A stretch of DNA of 64,000 bases from JAPUEK01 sp963815355 (GCA_963815355.1 CAWFGJ010000013.1:62001-126000); one strand, 5' to 3'; positions 26,143 to 35,778 are shown, numbered from the stretch's first letter. Translations and numbers: made by a program. Notes: generated by a model not told the origin, from the letters alone.

Positions 26143-26437
26143 TCACCATCTCCGCCAAGAGCGCCGCCCATTGGGCGCCGTGCATGTCGCGGTCCTCGCG
26201 GCTGCCTTGCACCACTGGCCGCGGAAAAGAGAATTTCACCACAAAGAGATCGGCGATATCAAAGCGTTTCAAAAGCTGAACGGGCTGCTGATAAAGTTGT
26301 GCCACATCCGCTGTCTCCAGCGCGCGGCAGACATGGGCAAACCGCGCGGCATCCCCGCAGAACACATCCACCGTCACCCAGAACGGCCCGGCGTTTTTGG
26401 AGCGCACTTTGACGACATGGGATTGCAGCTCAGCCAT
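26129..26437 (-). CDS. DUF4387-type small protein
   Basis: 102 residues from the ATG at 26437 with GAGG seven bases upstream, overlapping the AtuA-like gene by eight bases. The sequence MAELQSHVVKVRSKNAGPFW then VTVDVFCG, with IADLFVVKFSFPRPVVQGS, fits the DUF4387 family, small proteins encoded next to or fused with DUF1446/AtuA. No signal peptide or membrane helix is present, so it should be cytosolic. The partner gene is directly upstream, suggesting a two-subunit enzyme. Confidence 0.75.
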   Translation of the reverse strand: MAELQSHVVKVRSKNAGPFWVTVDVFCGDAARFAHVCRALETADVAQLYQQPVQLLKRFDIADLFVVKFSFPRPVVQGSREDRDMHGAQWAALLAEMVIADS

Positions 26438-27791
26438 GGTGCACCTCATCCAGCACCAGACGAAAGGCCGACATGGGCGCGTCCAGTTCCATTACGTGAT
26501 TTAGGGCGAATTCGTAAAACGCGCCCCGCTCTGATTGTGCGGGCGAGTAGGGAAAGGCAAAGGTCGGCAGCTCTTCCTCTTTTGTAAGTGGATAGTGCAG
26601 CACGAAAGGATTGATCAGCTTGCCGATTTCTGCCGAAATCTCTGCGGTCTTTGCCGTGATCAGGCCAAGAACCCCCACCTCGACCGGATCACCCGACCGG
26701 TTTTCCATGGCACCCAGCGCCGAATTGACGCCGATCAAGCGAAACTCAAGCGCGTAGTCAGTCGCGGCAAGGCCCATTCTTGCGGCGATCATATCCACCA
26801 GATAGGTCCGCAACTGATCGGCCCATTTCGCGGCATTGGCCACGTAATGCGCGTCGCGCAACACGGCCAGAATCGTGGTCTGAAACCCGGCAATCCGCGC
26901 GCCTTCAAGTTTGACCGTATACCGCCCGGGCACCCATTGCGATCCGGTCACCCGCACGCGTCGATCATCCAGCGCCGCATACCGCGCGTGGGTAACATCG
27001 AGATGGCCCCCCGGCTCATACAGAATGAACGGGTCCGAGTTTTCATACAGCATGTGCGCCGAAACCGAATGCGGCGTGCAGCGGGCGCCGTCGGCCATCG
27101 GCTCGACGGTGAACCCTTCGCTGTCGAAATCCACCACGATCACGCCAGAGGTCGGGTTGGTCGAGCAAAGCGCGCCACATTCGGCGATCTTTGCGCCGTG
27201 CCATGCCCCGCCCGGATGATCTCCGCGCGCCAGTGGCAATGCACAGATGATCGCGGTATCCGTGGTGCGCCCGGCGATGACAATATCGGCGCCCGTGGCC
27301 AACGCGCTCTGGATCTGTTCGGCCCCTGCAAGGGCAACAATGTTGGCCATCCCGGCAAAGCTGTCTTGGGTGATGGCGGGGGCGGGTGTCAATGCGCGCA
27401 AGCGCCCTGCCGCATGGGCCTGTGCCACCCGTTCCGCCGGTTGGCTGGAGTATAGCCGCGCGATACGCAGCGTTTGCCCCAGTTCCTGCGCCAGCTCGAC
27501 CGTGATGTCATACATCCAGTCGACAGTGCTGTCCGACCCGCAGGTCCCCGCCGTTCCGATCACCAGTGGCACGCCAGCTTCGGCCCGGGCTTGCATCAAC
27601 TGCCGCCACTCGCCCTTGGTTGCGGCGCGGGCATATTTCGATGTGCCCGTGCCCAGTGAAAAGGGCCCACTGTCTGTGGACCCTCCGTCGATGCAAATGA
27701 TGTCGGGACGCATGGCGACCCCGCGCGCAAGTGCGTCACGATCAAATCCCAGACCCAACACGCCCGAAGGCACCAAAACCCGCGTCGACAT
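26430..27791 (-). CDS. AtuA-like (DUF1446) acyclic-terpene-utilisation family protein
   Basis: 453 residues starting MSTRVLVPSGVLGLGFDRDA. Motifs include DIICIDGGSTDSGPFSLG, IGTAGTCGSDSTVDWMYD, ADIVIAGRTTDTAIICALPL and the C-terminal FRLIGVNSALGAMENR. These match the DUF1446 family, named for AtuA of acyclic terpene degradation but mostly of unknown activity. It is cytosolic. It lies three bases after tctA and overlaps the DUF4387 gene, so it belongs to a TTT importer operon and likely acts on the imported carboxylate. A hydratase or isomerase activity is only a guess. Confidence 0.75.
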   Translation of the reverse strand: MSTRVLVPSGVLGLGFDRDALARGVAMRPDIICIDGGSTDSGPFSLGTGTSKYARAATKGEWRQLMQARAEAGVPLVIGTAGTCGSDSTVDWMYDITVELAQELGQTLRIARLYSSQPAERVAQAHAAGRLRALTPAPAITQDSFAGMANIVALAGAEQIQSALATGADIVIAGRTTDTAIICALPLARGDHPGGAWHGAKIAECGALCSTNPTSGVIVVDFDSEGFTVEPMADGARCTPHSVSAHMLYENSDPFILYEPGGHLDVTHARYAALDDRRVRVTGSQWVPGRYTVKLEGARIAGFQTTILAVLRDAHYVANAAKWADQLRTYLVDMIAARMGLAATDYALEFRLIGVNSALGAMENRSGDPVEVGVLGLITAKTAEISAEIGKLINPFVLHYPLTKEEELPTFAFPYSPAQSERGAFYEFALNHVMELDAPMSAFRLVLDEVHHG

Positions 27792-27794
27792 CCG

Positions 27795-29312
27795 TTAATC
27801 CTCTATGTTGGCGTTGGGAACCGGCGGCTTTTTCAAGATGCCCCGCAAGAAAAGCGGCGCAAAGAACCCGCCAATCGCGGCCACCCAAAGGCCGATCGAA
27901 ATCGGTGACGAAAACAGGAATACCCAATCGCCATCCGAAATCACCATGGCGCGGCGCAGGGAATCTTCCATCGCGTTGCCCAGCAAAATCCCAAGGATGA
28001 TCGGCACCGTTGGCACATCCAGCTTGCGCATGAACCAGCCGACGACGCCAAAGCCCACCATCATCACCAGATCAAAATAGCTTCCCGTAAGGCTGTAGAT
28101 ACCCACGAAAGACACCATCGTGACCAGCGGCATCAAGACCCATGCTGGCACCATCAGGATTTTGACAAAGATCCGCACCATCGGCACGTTCATGATCAAA
28201 AGCACAATGTTGGCGATGAACATCGAGGCAATCAGGCCCCAGACCACATCCCCGTGCTCTTTGAACAACAAGGGGCCCGGCGTGATGTTCAGCGTCAGCA
28301 GCAGCGCCAGCATCACGGCGGTGGTGCCCGATCCGGGCACGCCCAGGGTCAACATCGGCACCATCGCACCGCCAGCGGCTGCGTTATTGCCGGATTCAGG
28401 GGCCGCGACCCCCCGCGGATCGCCTTGACCAAAGAAACCGCTTTTGCCGACCCAGCTTTTCTCGGCCATGTAGGCCATGAAAGACCCCAGCGACGCCCCT
28501 GCCCCCGGCAAGACCCCGGCAATAAAGCCGATCCCCGTGCCGCGCAGGTTGGTGCCCATGGTGGCCTTCAGATCTTTCCACGGAATGGTGATCCTGCCCA
28601 AGGTCACACCTATGGCGCTGTCCTTGCCGTGGCTCTCGATGAAGATGAACACCTCCGAGATCGCAAAAAGGCCGACAATCGCCACCAGAAAGTCAACGCC
28701 GTCATTCAGGTGCATGTTGCCGCCTGTAAAGCGCGGCAGGCCGGTGGAATTGTCCAGACCGATCATTGCCAGCGCCAGCCCCAGACAGGCCGCAACCGCA
28801 GCCTTGGCTTGGTTCTTGGACGAAACGCCGCCCAAGGTGCAAAATGCCAGGAGGTAAAGGCCGAAATATTCGGCCGGGCCAAAGAGATACGCGATACCTG
28901 CCAAAAGGGGGGCAAAGATAACCAGACCCACGGTTGCCAGGAACGACCCCACAAAGGACGACACCCCCGAAATCACAAGCGCATCGCCGGCACGGCCCTG
29001 TTTGGCCATCGGGTAGCCGTCGAGCGTCGTCATCATTGCGGGCTCATCCCCCGGAATGTTGAGCAAGATCGAGCTGATCCGCCCGCCATACATCGTGCCG
29101 TAATAGACCGAGGTCATCAGCACCAAAGACTGTGTCGCATCCAACCCCAAGGAAAACGCCAGCGGGATCAGGATCGCGACACCGTTGGACGGCCCAAGAC
29201 CGGGCAAGGCACCGATGATCGTGCCCAAAAAGCAACCAACCACGGCAAGGAAAAGTGTGAACGGAGTCAGCGCAACGCCGAACCCCATGGCAAGATTGGC
29301 CAGAGTTTCCAT
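27795..29312 (-). CDS. tctA: Tripartite tricarboxylate transporter large membrane subunit TctA
   Basis: 505 residues with the TctA hallmark GTIIGALPGLGPSNGVAILI near residues 30-49, the related GFIAGVLPGAGASLGSFMAY in the second half, and SVYYGTMYGGRISSILLNIP. About a dozen membrane helices are expected. It forms the channel of a secondary, proton- or sodium-driven importer with TctB and the periplasmic TctC. Its own ligand specificity cannot be read. It lies nine bases after tctB. Confidence 0.9.
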   Translation of the reverse strand: METLANLAMGFGVALTPFTLFLAVVGCFLGTIIGALPGLGPSNGVAILIPLAFSLGLDATQSLVLMTSVYYGTMYGGRISSILLNIPGDEPAMMTTLDGYPMAKQGRAGDALVISGVSSFVGSFLATVGLVIFAPLLAGIAYLFGPAEYFGLYLLAFCTLGGVSSKNQAKAAVAACLGLALAMIGLDNSTGLPRFTGGNMHLNDGVDFLVAIVGLFAISEVFIFIESHGKDSAIGVTLGRITIPWKDLKATMGTNLRGTGIGFIAGVLPGAGASLGSFMAYMAEKSWVGKSGFFGQGDPRGVAAPESGNNAAAGGAMVPMLTLGVPGSGTTAVMLALLLTLNITPGPLLFKEHGDVVWGLIASMFIANIVLLIMNVPMVRIFVKILMVPAWVLMPLVTMVSFVGIYSLTGSYFDLVMMVGFGVVGWFMRKLDVPTVPIILGILLGNAMEDSLRRAMVISDGDWVFLFSSPISIGLWVAAIGGFFAPLFLRGILKKPPVPNANIED

Positions 29313-29321
29313 GGTGCGCCC

Positions 29322-29762
29322 CTATCCCATCAATGCTTTGGGCAGGGCGACAAGCCCCAGACCAAGGCCATACTTAAACAAGGCAAACAGCACCAACGCC
29401 AAGCCCGCGCCCGTCAGCACCGCGTTGCGCGTATTGGGGCCGATCTGATAGCTGATCGCCGCCGATGCAATCATCGTCGGGATCAGAAAACCCAGCGGTG
29501 CCAAGGCGTAAGCATAGCCCACCAGCACGACCAGCGCGATTCCCATATGGCCAAAGGCCGCCGCCGGGGGCCAAGCAGGCTCGGCATCCGGCTTTAGTAA
29601 AATCCCAACCCCAGCGAGAACGCCCACGACAGAAATCATCATAGGAAAGGCTTTCGGCCCCAAAGGGTCTGACAAAAAGCTGGTCTGGATTTGGAGAGCG
29701 CCCGCGAACATCGCGAGCGCCCCGAAAACCACGACCAGACCAAAGATCCGGTCGCTGTTCAT
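29322..29762 (-). CDS. tctB: Tripartite tricarboxylate transporter small membrane subunit TctB
   Basis: 146 residues with four hydrophobic segments (FGLVVVFGALAMFAGALQIQ at the start, then about 45-55, 75-105 and 120-142), the layout of TctB. The ATG at 29762 overlaps the tctC stop by one base (TAATG), which implies coupled translation. Confidence 0.88.
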   Translation of the reverse strand: MNSDRIFGLVVVFGALAMFAGALQIQTSFLSDPLGPKAFPMMISVVGVLAGVGILLKPDAEPAWPPAAAFGHMGIALVVLVGYAYALAPLGFLIPTMIASAAISYQIGPNTRNAVLTGAGLALVLFALFKYGLGLGLVALPKALMG

Positions 29763-30730
29763 TACTGGATGACCCCAATTTCTTTCGAAAGTTCCGTGGT
29801 TTCAGCCACGACCCCGTCGATCCATCCTTGGAAATCGGCACCGACCTTGGTGAACGGGGCCAGACCGTTGGCGGCCATGACTTCTTTCCACTCCGCACTC
29901 TCGGCGACCGTTTTCAGCTTTTCGGCCCAGGCGTTGAACGCCTCGTCCGAAATGCCCTTTGGCACATACAGGCCGCGCCAGTTCACGACTTCAACGTCGA
30001 TGCCTTGCGATTTTGCGGTCGGGATGTCTTCAAAACCGGGGACCGGTTCGGCGGTGAGCACGGCCAGCGCACGGACATCCCCCGACTTGATAAAGCCGAC
30101 GATCTCCGACATGTCGCCGGTCATCGCCTGGGTAAAGCCGCCGATGGTTTGCGTAATCGCCTCTGCACCGCCGTCCATGCCGATGTATTTGATCTTGGCC
30201 GCATCGGTGAAGCCCGCGGCCTTCATCACTTGCAACGGCTTCAGGTGGTCAAAGCCGCCTGCCGCCGATCCGCCCGCAAAGGTCACCGAGGACGGGTCCG
30301 CCTTGATCGCCTCGACCAGATCATTAAGCGTCATAAAGGGGCTGTCCTTGGCCACAACGATGACACCCGGATCGCCACCAATGGCACCGACAAAGCGCAC
30401 CTGATCTGCGGTCATCCCACCATAGGCGTTTTGCGCCAGACGGGTGGTGGTGGCAGAAGAAGCCGCAACGATCAGATCGGCATCTTCATTGCGATCCGTG
30501 ACCACAGCGGCATAGGCAAGACCGCCGCCTGCACCGGCCATGTTGGTCACCTGCACCGGCGCATCGACCAGTTTCAGGTCATAGAGCAACTTGCCGATCT
30601 GACGGCAGGTGAAATCCCAACCGCCGCCCGCATCGGCCGGTGCGATGCACTCGGTGGCAAAAGCCGATGTGGTGGAGAGTGCCGACAAGATCGCGCTGGT
30701 GCTCAGCGCCCTCAGAAGCGTCATTTTCAT
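29762..30730 (-). CDS. tctC: Tripartite tricarboxylate transporter periplasmic binding protein TctC
   Basis: 322 residues from the ATG at 30730, preceded by GGGAGGA. The signal peptide is MKMTLLRALSTSAILSALST with cleavage near AFA-TEC. The mature part carries TctC/Bug motifs (VQVTNMAGAGGGLAYAAVV, FVGAIGGDPGVIVVAKDSPF, FAGGSAAGGFDHLKPLQVM). The usual VGG/PGG phosphate-like loop is replaced by ADAGGGWDFTCRQIG after the signal, which resembles the TctC subgroup for citrate-like acids. It is the first gene of the operon and presumably defines its substrate. Confidence 0.88.
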   Translation of the reverse strand: MKMTLLRALSTSAILSALSTTSAFATECIAPADAGGGWDFTCRQIGKLLYDLKLVDAPVQVTNMAGAGGGLAYAAVVTDRNEDADLIVAASSATTTRLAQNAYGGMTADQVRFVGAIGGDPGVIVVAKDSPFMTLNDLVEAIKADPSSVTFAGGSAAGGFDHLKPLQVMKAAGFTDAAKIKYIGMDGGAEAITQTIGGFTQAMTGDMSEIVGFIKSGDVRALAVLTAEPVPGFEDIPTAKSQGIDVEVVNWRGLYVPKGISDEAFNAWAEKLKTVAESAEWKEVMAANGLAPFTKVGADFQGWIDGVVAETTELSKEIGVIQ

Positions 30731-30859
30731 AATGTCCTCCCAGACAGTCAAAATGCGGGGCTGGCGTTTTTGGAACCGTTCAAGCAGCCCTTGCACGCAC
30801 AACAATTAGGCGCAAAGCTGACAGCAACCTGTCACGGCCCTGCCCATGGGAGGCAAAAG

Positions 30860-31525
30860 ATGCGATTTCTTCTCGTTGAAGATACGGTCGATCTGGCGCG
30901 CTCGGTGTGTGACCTTTTGGCGCTGGATGGGCACGGAGTGGACTGGGCGGCGACACTGGCCGAGGCAGAGGATTGCCTTGCCGCTGCGCGTTACGATCTG
31001 ATTTTGTTGGATATTATGCTTCCCGATGGAGATGGGCGCAGCTTTTTACAACGCCACCGCCGGGCTGAGCGTGACACCCCGGTCATCGTGATGACGGCAC
31101 GGTCTGCGGTGGCGGATCGTGTGGACCTGCTCGACAGCGGCGCGGATGATTACCTTACCAAGCCGTTTGATTTTGCCGAGTTGGAGGCACGGGTGCGCGC
31201 CGTTTTGCGCCGGCGGGGTGGTGCTGCTCAGACGATTCGACGCTATGGGGATCTCTCGTTTGACCCGCTTTCTGCCACGATCACCGTGCTGGGCGAGACA
31301 CGCGAGCTGCGAAACCGGGAGTTGCGTCTGTTTGAAATTCTGCTCGATGCGCCCGACCGTATCTTTTCCAAGGACCAGCTTTGCGACCGGTTGTTTTCCT
31401 ATGCCGAGACGGTTTCGGACAACGCGATCGAGGTTTACGTCGGGCGGTTGCGCAAGAAACTCGGTGGCTCTTCGGTGCGGATCGAGACGCAACGCGGCCT
31501 TGGCTATAAACTGACCCTCACATGA
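30860..31525 (+). CDS. tctD: Response regulator TctD-like (OmpR family)
   Basis: 221 residues from the ATG at 30860 with GGGAGG six bases upstream. The receiver domain covers about residues 1-120, with acidic pocket VEDT, phosphoacceptor D51 (ILLDIMLPDGDG), TARS and KPFDF. The OmpR-type winged helix covers about 130-221 (NRELRLFEILLDAPDRIFSK and NAIEVYVGRLRKKLGG). It is divergent from tctCBA, which it probably activates. Its stop overlaps the kinase start by four bases. Confidence 0.9.
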   Translation: MRFLLVEDTVDLARSVCDLLALDGHGVDWAATLAEAEDCLAAARYDLILLDIMLPDGDGRSFLQRHRRAERDTPVIVMTARSAVADRVDLLDSGADDYLTKPFDFAELEARVRAVLRRRGGAAQTIRRYGDLSFDPLSATITVLGETRELRNRELRLFEILLDAPDRIFSKDQLCDRLFSYAETVSDNAIEVYVGRLRKKLGGSSVRIETQRGLGYKLTLT

Positions 31526-32907
31526 CCCCCGCGCCGCGTATCCCAAGCTCATTGCGTCGCCGCTTGGTTTTGCAATTGCTGGCGCTGGCGGCTGTCATGG
31601 CTGTTTTGCTTTACTTCTCCGCGCGCAGCACCGCAAATCAGGCCGCAGAGGCCACGCAAGACGCGATCCTTGGCGCCGCGACGGCCACCATCGCCGATCA
31701 GTTGCGCGGAACCGAAAGCGGGGTCGAGATCGACCTTGCCTATTCCACCTTCTCAATGCTCGGGGCGATGGGACAGGACCGGCTGTTTTATCGTATCCTT
31801 GTCGATAATACGACGGTGACGGGCTATGCTGACCTGCCCCTGCCGAACATATTGCCCACCAATTTGCAGCCCACGTTCTATTCGGACACGTATAGGGACG
31901 CACAACTGCGGATTGCTGCCGTTGCGCGCTCGGTCGTGGTGGAGGACCAGCTAAAGCCTGTGTTGGTCTTGGTTGGCCAGACCCGCTTTGGGCAAGAGGC
32001 CATTGCCGAGGAAATGGGCAACCGGGCCGCGTTGTTGGGCCTTGGCTTCTTTCTGCTCGCGGTGCCGCTCAGCTTGCTATCGGCGCAGTCGGTTCTGGCT
32101 CCGCTCAACCGGTTGGCCGAGGCCGTGGCCCGCCGAGGCCCGCGCGATCTTCGCCCGGTACGCCACCCCAGCCCGCCAGAACTCACGCCTTTGGTGGTCG
32201 CGCTCAACGGCTTTGTCGCGCGTCTGCGCGGTGCTTTGGCGCAAACGGAAACCTTCATCGTCGAGGCCGCGCACCATATTCGCACGCCGCTGTCCACCGT
32301 GCGAAGCGAGGCGGAACTCGCCTTGCGCCAATCCAAAGATGAACGCACCCGCAGCAGTTTGCGCTCTATCATCCGGGCAGTGGAGGAAAGTGGTCGATCT
32401 GCTGGCCAGCTTCTTGATCATGCGATGGTGCTGTACCGAACGGACCAACTGGAAACCAGCGACGTTGACCTTGCCCAAGTGGCCCAAAACGTCCTGCGCG
32501 CCCTTGGTCCAACGGCAGATATCAAGGATCTGATCCTGCGCGCTGAAGGGTTGGGGCAACCCGTTTTCACCCGTGGGGATGCGCTTTTGATCGAGGCGGC
32601 TTTGCGGAATCTGCTTGATAACGCGATCAAATATTCGCCCGCCGAAACCATCGTCACGGTGGCGCTGCGGACCGAAGGCACGCGGGCTGTGGTGCAGTTT
32701 TGCGACCAGGGCCGCGGTCTTTCGGGGGCCAACGCGGCCCAACTCTCGCGCCGTTTCAGTCGCGGTGGAAACGTGGGCGATGTGGTGGGCTCTGGCCTTG
32801 GCCTGACTATCGTAACGGAGGTCGCCGCCGCCCTCGGAGGCCAATTCACCCTAACAGCCAGAGACGGGGGAGGCACATGCGCCACTTTATCCTTGCCGCT
32901 ACGTTAA
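31522..32907 (+). CDS. tctE: Sensor histidine kinase TctE-like
   Basis: 461 residues. Helix 1 is near residues 17-32, followed by a periplasmic sensor of about 130 residues and helix 2 near 168-188. A linker precedes the H-box AAHHIRTPL. The phosphoacceptor H251 is followed by H where E is usual, a variant I associate with the TctE group. N-box NLLDNAIKYSP and GSGLGLTIV form the ATP lid. It phosphorylates the upstream TctD-like regulator and probably senses the tricarboxylate-type ligand in the periplasm. It overlaps the next gene by 31 bases. Confidence 0.88.
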   Translation: MTPAPRIPSSLRRRLVLQLLALAAVMAVLLYFSARSTANQAAEATQDAILGAATATIADQLRGTESGVEIDLAYSTFSMLGAMGQDRLFYRILVDNTTVTGYADLPLPNILPTNLQPTFYSDTYRDAQLRIAAVARSVVVEDQLKPVLVLVGQTRFGQEAIAEEMGNRAALLGLGFFLLAVPLSLLSAQSVLAPLNRLAEAVARRGPRDLRPVRHPSPPELTPLVVALNGFVARLRGALAQTETFIVEAAHHIRTPLSTVRSEAELALRQSKDERTRSSLRSIIRAVEESGRSAGQLLDHAMVLYRTDQLETSDVDLAQVAQNVLRALGPTADIKDLILRAEGLGQPVFTRGDALLIEAALRNLLDNAIKYSPAETIVTVALRTEGTRAVVQFCDQGRGLSGANAAQLSRRFSRGGNVGDVVGSGLGLTIVTEVAAALGGQFTLTARDGGGTCATLSLPLR

Positions 32908-33905
32908 CCCTGCTTGCCGCCCCCGCATCCGCCTTTGAGGCGGAAAGCGAGACCCTCTATCCGGGGGCCGTCGGTAGCATGGAAATCTCCATTCTTTCCA
33001 CCACAGATACCGTGATTTTTGAGCCCCTGATTGCCGACTTTCTGCGCCGCAATCCGGCACTGTCGCTGCGCTATACGGTGGCCACCAGCCAAGAGGTTTT
33101 CCACGCCATTCAAGATGAACGCCTGCCCTATGATCTGGTGATTTCCTCGGCCATGGATTTGCAGATGAAGCTTGCGAATGATGGCTTCGCGGCGGCCTAT
33201 CAAAGCGATGTCGCCGCAGCCTTGCCAGAATGGGCGCGGTGGCGTGATCGTCTGTTTGGCTATGCGCTGGAGCCGGTCGTGCTTTTGGCCTCACGCAAGG
33301 GCATGGCGGGCCTGCCGATGCCAAAAACCAGACGCGACCTGATCGATTTGCTGCGCGAAAATCCCGACCGTTTTGACGGAAAAATCGCAACCTATGACCC
33401 GGTTTATTCGGGCGTGGGCTATCTTTTTGCCACGCAGGATGCCCGCCAAACCGATGCGTTCTGGCGTTTGGCCGAAGTGATGGGGCGGTTGAATGCGCGG
33501 CTTTATCGCGGTTCTGGTGATATGATTTCCGATCTGGATGCGGGTGATCTGATCCTCGCCTACAACGTTGTCGGCAGCTATGCCGCAACGCGATTGCCAA
33601 AGATGCCCGACGCCGAGATGATTGAGTTGCAAGACTTTACCGTGGCCTTGCTGCGCACCGCCTTGATCCCCCAGAATGCCACGCATCCGCTGCTCGGCGC
33701 GGGGTTTCTGGACTATCTTCTTAGCAGTCGGGGGCAGTCCCTGACGGTCGCCGATACCGGCTTTCCAACGATCGACCAAGAAGCGCTGACCTTGCAGCCG
33801 CATATCCGGCCCATCCGGCTGGACCCAGGATTGCTGGTCTATCTGGACCAGATCAAACAGGCGGCCTTTCTTGAGGAGTGGCAGGCAGCGATGACGCAAC
33901 CTTAG
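32877..33905 (+). CDS. Periplasmic binding protein co-encoded with the TctDE-like system
   Basis: 342 residues from the ATG at 32877 (GGGGGAGG upstream), overlapping the kinase gene by 31 bases. The signal peptide is MRHFILAATLTLLAAPASA, with the mature part from about residue 20. The fold is of the iron/thiosulfate-type (SBP_bac) binding proteins: ISILSTTDTVIFEPLIADFL, DLVISSAMDLQMKLANDGFA and GDLILAYNVVGSY. No permease or ATPase genes follow, so it probably does not serve an ABC importer here. The tight overlap suggests it presents a ligand to the kinase as a periplasmic co-sensor; that is inference. Confidence 0.8.
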   Translation: MRHFILAATLTLLAAPASAFEAESETLYPGAVGSMEISILSTTDTVIFEPLIADFLRRNPALSLRYTVATSQEVFHAIQDERLPYDLVISSAMDLQMKLANDGFAAAYQSDVAAALPEWARWRDRLFGYALEPVVLLASRKGMAGLPMPKTRRDLIDLLRENPDRFDGKIATYDPVYSGVGYLFATQDARQTDAFWRLAEVMGRLNARLYRGSGDMISDLDAGDLILAYNVVGSYAATRLPKMPDAEMIELQDFTVALLRTALIPQNATHPLLGAGFLDYLLSSRGQSLTVADTGFPTIDQEALTLQPHIRPIRLDPGLLVYLDQIKQAAFLEEWQAAMTQP

Positions 33906-34046
33906 TTCCGCTTGGGCAGCGGCCTTTTCAGGGCCTGTCCGGTGTTGGACAGCTCGGGGCATATCCGGGCGGCCTGTGATACGGGGCATCGACGGCAGGG
34001 TGGCGCCGCGCACAAGGCACCGATCAACGTGTATAGCCGCCGAAAA

Positions 34047-35778
34047 TCATGCACTTGCCAGGGTTTTGAGCGTCTCGAGCATGCCATCAAGGTTCGCGCA
34101 AGGCACGGCACCGAGGGCCGCGATTTCGCCAGAGACATCGACGGGAAGGCCGGTGTTTGAATCGGTCGGCACTTCGTTCAGCATGCCGCCCACCAACACC
34201 GGCACACTTGCGCCCTTTTCCCGCAGCGCCGCCAGCACGGCCGTTACATAGCGACGGGCGACGCCGTTATAGGTGGATATGGCAAGCACATCCGCCCCCA
34301 TGGCAAGGGCGCGGTCCACCAGCACCTCGGGATCGACGGAGACGCCCCCGTCCAGCACCTGTACACCGAGACCCGCCAGCGCGCGTTCAACCAGATATTT
34401 ACCATGTTCGTGAACGTCCGAGGTGCCAACGCAGACCTTCAACCCTTCTGGCTGGCGCAGGGCGAAACTTGGCTGCCTTGCCGCCCAGTCGGTGGCCATG
34501 TGGTCCAGTTCGCGGGCCCATTCGGCCTGAATTTCCGGGCGACGGCGGTGATCGGTCAACAGGCCGGGGCCGTAGGCCGCCTCCAGTCGCCGCGGGCCCG
34601 AGGCGGCGGATCGCCAGCAAAAGCTGTGCTGGGTCGGACATATCGACACCCCGCTCGGACAGCCCCGCCAATAGTCCCGCGGCAAAGCGGCGGCCACCGG
34701 CGACCATGCGCGCAGCCATCGCCTCAACGACCGGCCAGTCGACCAAGGCCGCGTGCATCGGCGCGTGCTGGCCCAAGCGGTGCGCAAAGGTCTGCGCATC
34801 AATGATTTCTTCCACATCCGGGATGCGCTGATTTTCGGTGACCGGAACAGGGTTGACGGCATGGCCCGTCGGCCATCGGCCCAAGGCCATCATGTCGGGC
34901 AGCAGATAGCTTGCGAGGCTGGCGTAGTTTGCGGCCTCGGTCGATTGGTAGCTGACGGTGTTGCCGAAAATCATCGTGCCGGGGGTGGTGCTGACCGTTG
35001 CCAGTGCGGCATGAAAGGCCATGCGCGACAGCGGATCAGAAAAGTGGTGGCCGTAGCAATGCGCCAAGGGCGCGCCGATCAGGCCTTCGACGATGTGCTT
35101 TTCCACCAGAACCATGCCAAGGCTGCAACACATGTCCTGAAAGAGGCCAGCAAAGCCGTCATCCAGATTGGAATGGACCAGAACCGCGCCATTCTGCGCG
35201 GCAATCAGGCCAAGGGCGGTCACGGTTGCTTCGGTCGTGGCCACGTCATCATCCCAACCCGGCAGCCGGAAAGTGAAATACTGACCAAGGTTCCCAAGCG
35301 AGGTTGCCCCCGCCGCAATCGCCGCCTTGGTATTTTCCAGTGCCCCCGGCAGGCCCAGCATGAAGTCGCCAAAATGCATGGGTGCCGCGACAGCGCCCGT
35401 GATGCGCGCAAAATCTTCGGGGCCGGACAGAACGATGCCCGTCGCGCGGGCCGCTTTGGCGCGCAGGGCTTGGGGGTAGCCCATCGACCAGTCGAGGGTT
35501 ATGCCAAAGCGGTCCACCGTCACGCCCTGCGCCGCACAGGTACCGTGCACTTGCCGTATCGCTTCAAGCGTGCGGTCGACGCTGCGGAAACCGATATGGG
35601 CGTGCTGCATGACGCGCGTCGTGATGCTGGCCTTATACGCAACCTCAGAGCCAAAACCCGTGGCGGCCATAAACGCCGATCGTCCCAAGCGCCAGTCTTG
35701 CGCCAGCGCGCGGCCCTCGGCCAGCAGGGTCGCACCCGGACGCAGATTGGGGGGCACAAGGTTTGACAATTGGTCCAT
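34047..35778 (-). pseudogene. B12-binding mutase-like protein (methylaspartate mutase E/S-like fusion), single frameshift
   Basis: Removing one base restores about 576 residues. The N-terminal 450 residues resemble the E component of glutamate (methylaspartate) mutase, with the stretch AVNPVPVTENQRIPDVEEII as best clue. The C-terminal 130 form a cobalamin-binding Rossmann domain with the DxHxxG motif (DVHEHG) and VLVGGMLNE. The frames switch near 34591-34597 inside a G/C-rich run (…IRRLGP | RRLEAAYG…), and the total length is one over a multiple of three. E and S components are normally separate, so a fusion is notable. It would carry out a carbon-skeleton rearrangement; the substrate is unproven. 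It lies between the TctDE group and a ProC-like gene. Confidence 0.65.

Noticed and set aside
28254..29597. A 447-codon plus-strand frame opposite tctA/tctB
   Set aside because: It is antisense to well-supported membrane genes and its Gln/Arg/His-rich translation is typical of a reverse-strand shadow.
29828..30859. N-terminal extension of the TctD-like gene through the upstream open frame
   Set aside because: The extension is antisense to tctC; the ATG at 30860 has a strong ribosome site and starts the receiver domain exactly.
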